Shown here: piece by piece, positions 24,301 to 27,618 of the stretch
Layout: every line of letters starts with the position of its first letter
Position numbering within the stretch: position 1 is the stretch's first letter
DNA from: an uncultured bacterium
GTDB taxonomy: Bacteria > Cyanobacteriota > Vampirovibrionia > Gastranaerophilales > Gastranaerophilaceae
Assembly: GCA_902489575.1 (NCBI GenBank)
Contig: CABUAQ010000019.1
Coordinates: forward strand, 1-27,618
DNA: 27,618 nt
Reading direction: 5' to 3'
Program-made: the position numbers and the translations under genes
The notes under the pieces: generated by a model
What the model was told of the DNA's origin: nothing
Database searches by the model: none
Seen by the model: the letters and a program-made list of their open reading frames with translations, nothing else

Positions 24301-24502
24301 GGCAACAGACCGTGCTTATCGTATCGGGCAAACTAAAAAAGTATTTGTATACAGGCTTATTACCAAAAATACCGTGGAAGAAAAAATTCAAAAACTTAAA
24401 ACAATAAAACGAAATCTTGTTGACAGCGTAATTTCTGTTGACAGAAATATTACAAAATCTCTTACTATGGATGATATTCGCGAAATATTTTCTGTTGATT
24501 AA
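21320..24502 (+). CDS. SWIM-domain SNF2-family ATPase
   Basis: This is a bacterial Swi2/Snf2 double-stranded-DNA translocase. A SWIM zinc finger lies near the N-terminus (CxCx6CxH: Cys69, Cys71, Cys78, His80). A long middle region of unknown function follows (about 100-580). The helicase core comprises motif I DDMGLGKT (622-629), motif II DESQ (719-722), SGTPIEN, then helicase C with ILLFSQF, GGTGLNLTGADYVIHYDPWWNP and QATDRAYRIGQ. At 1060 aa it is complete. Members of this class are thought to remodel protein-DNA or transcription complexes (compare RapA); its exact role is unknown. The ATG at 21320 has no strong ribosome binding site. The leader is about 75 bases. Ends convergent with the vWA gene, 46 bases apart. 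Confidence 0.93.
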   Translation: MSATKFNYKFIKDNASAGSWRRGYEYHQKDMVFDNYPEKNFYMGKVKGNFQDHYNTDLIFKKNKVEARCNCPLKEEWCKHAVAVALKAIDEHAYEDWLETKFGMEFDFPDENTALTEEPQGSYIFHFNPKRKANFFSILVRSRENGKIVRQIESILRALIEAQKQDESFELNNSQKVEILIFQQLLKISRQDKKAGWYDIPISKFGPMFSLLAKADEVLDEKTKERLKFTDEEWKLVLYVNTSNTAGTLLLSLEWQRPDKEDVYPFEEVRYFSRHLKWGRYKNLIFPTNIAIQNVPQNIIKSSFTDLKDAEGGKFIYEDLPKLKEFMDVVVDEKISKLMLEQRPPVNVVTMGIDYDQSLKASLDFEYDGVRVPFSKTSSDKVQYITVKKPDEDIIYWVKRNLKHENEAYAMLLACKFVPMQTNNLALEKENAIDFYNYYLKQAGEGWRFEEKDDMSFFKLMDDPFKLCAKIDFSDEQPDSFDISIYGQAGEEVIDFDEIYETIQSGEKYARIRSLGFVEYPAQNIYSMMRSFNSFDVFRNPDNRFTVKTYRAGLINELKNLNIELILSDRFKTFWEQMSTFSTVDDLSLPDGINAEFREYQLKGFGWLWFMYKYGLNGILADDMGLGKTLQALTVLQKAKEEDGPMPTLVIAPTTVVFNWESEIQKFAPTLNCLKLQGGERKQFFKKIPEYDVVITSYALLRRDIDKLKDINFRYVILDESQNIKNATSQTAQAVKQLVSQHKLALSGTPIENKLEELWSVFDFLMPGFLFSMADFNSRYVNPIMERQDKIVEKRLKLQIYPFILRRMKRDVAKDLPDKVENIAYCELTDDQRDFYLQVLDSTKEELFKSIEQNGLEKSRLSIFSALLRMRQICCHPRLYDKDNVKNVISSGKFEKLKVMLEEIVSEGHRILLFSQFVDMLDIVRAWLDKTGIKYEYLTGKTKDRQGAVERFNNDPTIPIFLISLKAGGTGLNLTGADYVIHYDPWWNPAVEDQATDRAYRIGQTKKVFVYRLITKNTVEEKIQKLKTIKRNLVDSVISVDRNITKSLTMDDIREIFSVD

Positions 24503-24548
24503 GTTGGTTATGAAAAAGTTTATTTTTGGATAAATTAAATCTTTATTC

Positions 24549-25271
24549 TTAGTGAGTAATAATTTTTGCTTCAACGTTTTTTGCGGCTTCGATACTGTTA
24601 TTGAAGCCGTTTAATAATTCTGCGGCTGTCTGTGCATTATAAAATTTGCCGCTTGTTACAAGTGCAGTACATTCAAGTTGTTCAAGATCATCCTGATCTT
24701 TAATATTAAATGCTATAACATCAATTGTAACATCCCGTCTTATTCTTATAAGATTCATAACAAATGTGCAGGGGCTTTCGTCACAGTTTTCCCCGCCATC
24801 TGTCAATAAAATAATATGTTTTTTCCCGGTAAACCCCATGAAATCATATTTGATTGCCTGTTTTAAAGAATATGTTATGGGGGTCATGCCACGCGGTTTT
24901 GCTCTAAAAAGGGACTGTTCAATATATTGAGTGTTATTTACCGCAATCGGGCTTACCAGAGTTGAAGCCCGGCAGGCTTCAACAGGTGTAAAGCCCATTT
25001 TGTGCCCGTAAATTCGTAAACCTACCCAGGTGTTCGGATTGATTTTGGGCAGGATTTCTTTCATTGTTTGAAGCATCAGGTCAACTTTTCTTGAACCCTC
25101 AAGGTTTTCTGTCATGCTGTTTGAAAAATCCATAATAAACAATATTCGTTCCTGTTCATTCGGGTTAAAAGTTTTATTGTAGTCTTGAGGTGTATGAATT
25201 CCGTATTGAGATGATATTACAGGTGTACATATTAATAATTCTGTAAATAGTATAAGAAAAACTTTTTTCAT
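24549..25271 (-). CDS. Exported von Willebrand factor A domain protein
   Basis: A Sec signal peptide covers about residues 1-20. The vWA domain follows (about 42-225) with a complete MIDAS metal site: DFSNS (Asp48, Ser50, Ser52), Thr130 in RGMTPITYSL, and Asp158 in LLTDGGENCD. The intact MIDAS indicates a divalent-metal-dependent ligand-binding domain at the periplasm or surface. Four or more Cys in the mature region (for example Cys100, Cys163, Cys168) could form disulfides. The ligand is unknown. No good ribosome binding site is visible before the ATG at 25271. The gene is divergent from the lyase gene. Confidence 0.88.
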   Translation of the reverse strand: MKKVFLILFTELLICTPVISSQYGIHTPQDYNKTFNPNEQERILFIMDFSNSMTENLEGSRKVDLMLQTMKEILPKINPNTWVGLRIYGHKMGFTPVEACRASTLVSPIAVNNTQYIEQSLFRAKPRGMTPITYSLKQAIKYDFMGFTGKKHIILLTDGGENCDESPCTFVMNLIRIRRDVTIDVIAFNIKDQDDLEQLECTALVTSGKFYNAQTAAELLNGFNNSIEAAKNVEAKIITH

Positions 25272-25340
25272 ATGAGAATTTTATGTTTCAAAGAAAGTTT
25301 TTACATTCCCCTTGAGTATATTTCATTGACCAATTTCGTT

Positions 25341-25368
25341 TTGAAATTTTTCATGCTTGTAATAATAT
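25341..25368 (+). promoter_or_regulatory. Possible promoter of the lyase-amidohydrolase pair
   Basis: TTGAAA (25341-25346) and TAATAT (25363-25368) have a 16-base spacer and lie 26 bases before the preferred start at 25395. This position agrees with a start at 25395 rather than at 25272. Confidence 0.45.
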
Positions 25369-25394
25369 ATTTATGGAATATAAGGATTAGGGAA

Positions 25395-26630
25395 ATGATA
25401 TCAAGTATTGAATTAATTAAGCTGGCAGAAAAAACACTCAGTCAACAGTTTTGTGAAATAGATGAAATAAGGGATTATAATCAGGAGAAAGTTTTACAGG
25501 CCTTCATTGATAATAAAGTTGCACCCGAACATTTTTATACTGTTTCGGGGTACGGGCATGATGATTTGGGGCGAGAAGTTTTAGATAAAGTTTTTGCTCA
25601 GGTTTTTAAGGCTGAAAGGGCTTTGGTAAGGGTGCATTTTGTCTCAGGAACTCACACTTTGGCCTGTGCTTTATTCGGAAATTTAAAATATGGTGATAAA
25701 CTTTTATCTGTCGCCGGAGCACCATATGATACGATGCAGGAAGTTATTGGAACTATGGGGGATGAGGAAACCAGACGGGCGTCTTTAATCGGGAATGGTG
25801 TTTTGTATGACGAAGTTCCGTTGATTGACAATACTGATATTGATTTTGAAAAACTTGAACAAATGGTTGATGAAACTGTAACTATGGTTTTAATTCAAAG
25901 ATCTAAAGGTTATTCAACAAGAAAATCTTTAACTATAGAAACTATTGAGAAAATCTGTAATGTAGTAAAGGCTAAAAATCCTGATTGTATTTGTTTTGTT
26001 GATAACTGCTACGGCGAATTTGTCGATACTAAAGAACCATTGGAGGTTGGAGCTGATTTAATCGGCGGTTCTTTGATAAAAAATGCCGGAGGTGGTATTG
26101 TGGAAGCCGGCGGTTATATCGCAGGTAAGGAATTGTATGTAGAGCGTTCAGCCGTAAGACTTACAGCACCTGGAATCGGCTCAGAGGGTGGGGCAATGTT
26201 TAACCAGCACAGGTTAATGTTTCAAGGTTTATTTATGGCGCCTTCTGTTGTTGCTGATGCCGTTAAAGGGGCGGTTCTGGCGTCAAAAATCTTTGAGGAA
26301 ATAGGTTATAATTCTTCTCCAAAGTTTAACGAAAAGCGTACTGATATTATTCAAAATATAACATTTGGGGCACCTGAGCCGCTGGAGGAATTTTGCAGAA
26401 CTATTCAATCATTGTCTCCTGTAAATGGTTATGTAACGCCTATTCCTGAGTATATTCCGGGATACGAAGATAAGGTTATCATGGCTGGAGGTACATTTAT
26501 TGAGGGGTCTACAATTGAATTGTCTGCAGATGGCCCGATGAGAGCACCATATGTTGCCTATATGCAGGGCGGATTAAACTATGCACATGTAAAAATTGCT
26601 TTGAAAAAATTTTTAAATAAAATAAAATAA
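25395..26630 (+). CDS. PLP-dependent lyase, methionine gamma-lyase / aluminium-resistance family (PF06838)
   Basis: The fold-type I PLP enzyme has the family blocks HFYTVSGYGHDDLGRE, RVHFVSGTHTLACAL, FVDNCYGEF and GGSLIKNAGGG, the last with the probable PLP-binding Lys229. The family name comes from similarity to methionine gamma-lyase and from a link with aluminium resistance; the true substrate is unsettled. I place the start at 25395 (411 aa, MISSIELIKLAEK), supported by AAGGA upstream and by family length. The in-frame ATG at 25272 would add 41 hydrophobic residues foreign to the family and abuts the divergent vWA start. The amidohydrolase gene follows after 27 bases. Confidence 0.92.
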   Translation: MISSIELIKLAEKTLSQQFCEIDEIRDYNQEKVLQAFIDNKVAPEHFYTVSGYGHDDLGREVLDKVFAQVFKAERALVRVHFVSGTHTLACALFGNLKYGDKLLSVAGAPYDTMQEVIGTMGDEETRRASLIGNGVLYDEVPLIDNTDIDFEKLEQMVDETVTMVLIQRSKGYSTRKSLTIETIEKICNVVKAKNPDCICFVDNCYGEFVDTKEPLEVGADLIGGSLIKNAGGGIVEAGGYIAGKELYVERSAVRLTAPGIGSEGGAMFNQHRLMFQGLFMAPSVVADAVKGAVLASKIFEEIGYNSSPKFNEKRTDIIQNITFGAPEPLEEFCRTIQSLSPVNGYVTPIPEYIPGYEDKVIMAGGTFIEGSTIELSADGPMRAPYVAYMQGGLNYAHVKIALKKFLNKIK

Positions 26631-26657
26631 TAATGATAATTGATGCAGGGGGTTAAT

Positions 26658-27618
26658 ATGCGTGTTAATTCTGTGAATATGGTTTCTTTCAGCGGTAAAA
26701 TAATCGATTCTCATTCTCATTTGGGGAAGTGGGGAAGTGCCAGTTATGGCATGTCAAGTTTTGATGTTTTTGTAAATTCTCCGTTGGCAAATGGTGACAC
26801 GGTTGAAAGATTTATTGTATCAAATTCAAGTTGTATTGACAATGATGGAATTTTAGATGAACTTACCGGAAATAAGCAGCTTCTTTCCTGGATTTCAGGC
26901 AACAATAAATTTGTTCCGCTTGCGGTGTGCCAACCTAATTTAACACACGGCGATGTTTCAAAAATAGAACTTTTGCTAAAGGATAATCCAAATAAGTTTG
27001 CAGGATTTAAATTTCATCCTAAATGTATGGAATTAGCTGCAAATGACAAAGCTTACGATAGTTATATGGTGTTAGCAGAAAAGTACAGCTTGCCGTGCTT
27101 GTTTCATACGGATAAAACTTATGATGTCCAATATCCGTCAGGTGTATCAGAACGCTGCCGGTATTCAAGACCGGAACTGGTGTATGAATTGGCAAAAAGA
27201 CATAAAAATGTTCCTGTAATTCTGGCGCACATGGGTGGAAATGACGGTGCTAATGCGAAAGCTGCTGTGGATATCCTTGTGGACTCTATTGAAAATGATA
27301 CCGCAAAATTATATGCAGATATCTCTTGGGTAAATCCGGATACTTCGGATAAAAGTGATATTATTGAGGCAATAAGACGTTTAAAAAATACGTCAAAAGG
27401 TGATAGAACTGATAGACTTTTATTTGGTACAGATGCTCCAATCGGGCGATTTGGCGGTGCCGGAGAAAATGGTTTGCTTCCAAAAGAAGCATATTCCAAG
27501 GTTGTTGCAGATATAAAAGATTCTATACGGAAGTCTTTTCCTGCACAGGAAGCAAATGAGCTTATGGATAAGATTTTTTATAAGAATGCGGCAGAATTGT
27601 TCTTCCAAAAAAGGTTTA
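26658..27618 (+). CDS. Amidohydrolase (TIM-barrel, family 2), partial at window end
   Basis: The frame runs from ATG 26658 to the last base of the window without a stop (320 codons plus one base). It has the metal-dependent hydrolase motifs of amidohydrolase_2 (PF04909): DSHSH (Asp17, His19, His21), GFKFHP (116-121), LFHTD (His150), ILAHMGG (His191) and LLFGTDAP (Asp259). The family includes decarboxylases and lactone or amide hydrolases; the substrate cannot be told. The first 14 residues, MRVNSVNMVSFSGK, come before the catalytic DxHxH strand and match the F-x-G leader of other genes here. AGGGGG precedes the ATG. It is probably co-transcribed with the lyase. Only a short C-terminal piece should be missing, judging by the family length of about 280-350. 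Confidence 0.88.
   Translation, partial: MRVNSVNMVSFSGKIIDSHSHLGKWGSASYGMSSFDVFVNSPLANGDTVERFIVSNSSCIDNDGILDELTGNKQLLSWISGNNKFVPLAVCQPNLTHGDVSKIELLLKDNPNKFAGFKFHPKCMELAANDKAYDSYMVLAEKYSLPCLFHTDKTYDVQYPSGVSERCRYSRPELVYELAKRHKNVPVILAHMGGNDGANAKAAVDILVDSIENDTAKLYADISWVNPDTSDKSDIIEAIRRLKNTSKGDRTDRLLFGTDAPIGRFGGAGENGLLPKEAYSKVVADIKDSIRKSFPAQEANELMDKIFYKNAAELFFQKRF

Noticed and set aside
25272..25394. Upstream extension of the PF06838 lyase by 41 residues
   Set aside because: The extension is hydrophobic and foreign to the family, its ATG lies directly against the divergent vWA start, and the ATG at 25395 has a ribosome binding site and a promoter at fitting distance.

Overview
The window reads as a chromosomal segment of an AT-rich diderm bacterium. 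I favour the Melainabacteria / Gastranaerophilales (Vampirovibrionia) lineage of non-photosynthetic cyanobacterial relatives. The reasons are a periplasmic MlaA domain together with an S-layer-homology (SLH) protein, a GH57 + DUF3536 glycosidase, a PF06838 lyase, and several lineage-specific proteins that open with a short leader ending in Phe-x-Gly or similar. The lineage call is inference (about 0.6); SLH-bearing diderm Firmicutes (Negativicutes) are the main alternative. No plasmid, CRISPR array or intact mobile element is visible.

Layout. 1-2240: a small unknown gene, a GC-rich perfect hairpin, a zinc-ribbon protein, and an unknown protein with an HNH-like core whose 5' end carries eight TATG/CATA units. 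2307-5441: a tight minus-strand operon yebC - diguanylate cyclase - tsaE - tsaB. 5464-7433: an SLH protein with its own terminator and a GNAT-like protein. 7618-9853: a large MlaA + alpha/beta-hydrolase fusion. 9996-10523: an integrase C-terminal remnant beside a three-tRNA operon (Thr-TGT, Thr-GGT, Tyr-GTA) with a perfect consensus promoter and a terminator. 10580-12564: a DUF486 membrane protein, rpmE, and thyX-dtd. 12650-13957: a coiled-coil protein with an Ala/Gly/Ser-rich hydrophobic segment. 14135-16439: a zinc-ribbon / disordered / duplicated-helical / AT-hook protein directly ahead of rimM-trmD. 16441-21036: a minus-strand group (exported protein, GH57 glycosidase, HEAT-like protein, small membrane protein). 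21207-24502: a SWIM-SNF2 ATPase behind a promoter overlapped by a palindrome. 24549-27618: an exported von Willebrand A protein, a PLP-dependent lyase, and an amidohydrolase cut by the window end.

How the genes fit together. Several groups serve translation and tRNA modification (tsaB/tsaE for t6A, trmD for m1G37, rimM, rpmE, dtd, the tRNA operon). The envelope is represented by the SLH protein, the MlaA fusion and exported proteins. Carbohydrate metabolism is represented by GH57, and signalling by an apparently active diguanylate cyclase with an intact inhibitory site. The most unusual items are the tetranucleotide repeat (a candidate phase-variation switch), the shared N-terminal F-x-G leader, the MlaA-hydrolase fusion, the novel protein ahead of rimM, and two inverted repeats that may hide ribosome binding sites. 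No defence or biosynthetic system of clear novelty was recognised. All calls are from reading the sequence; no database search was run.
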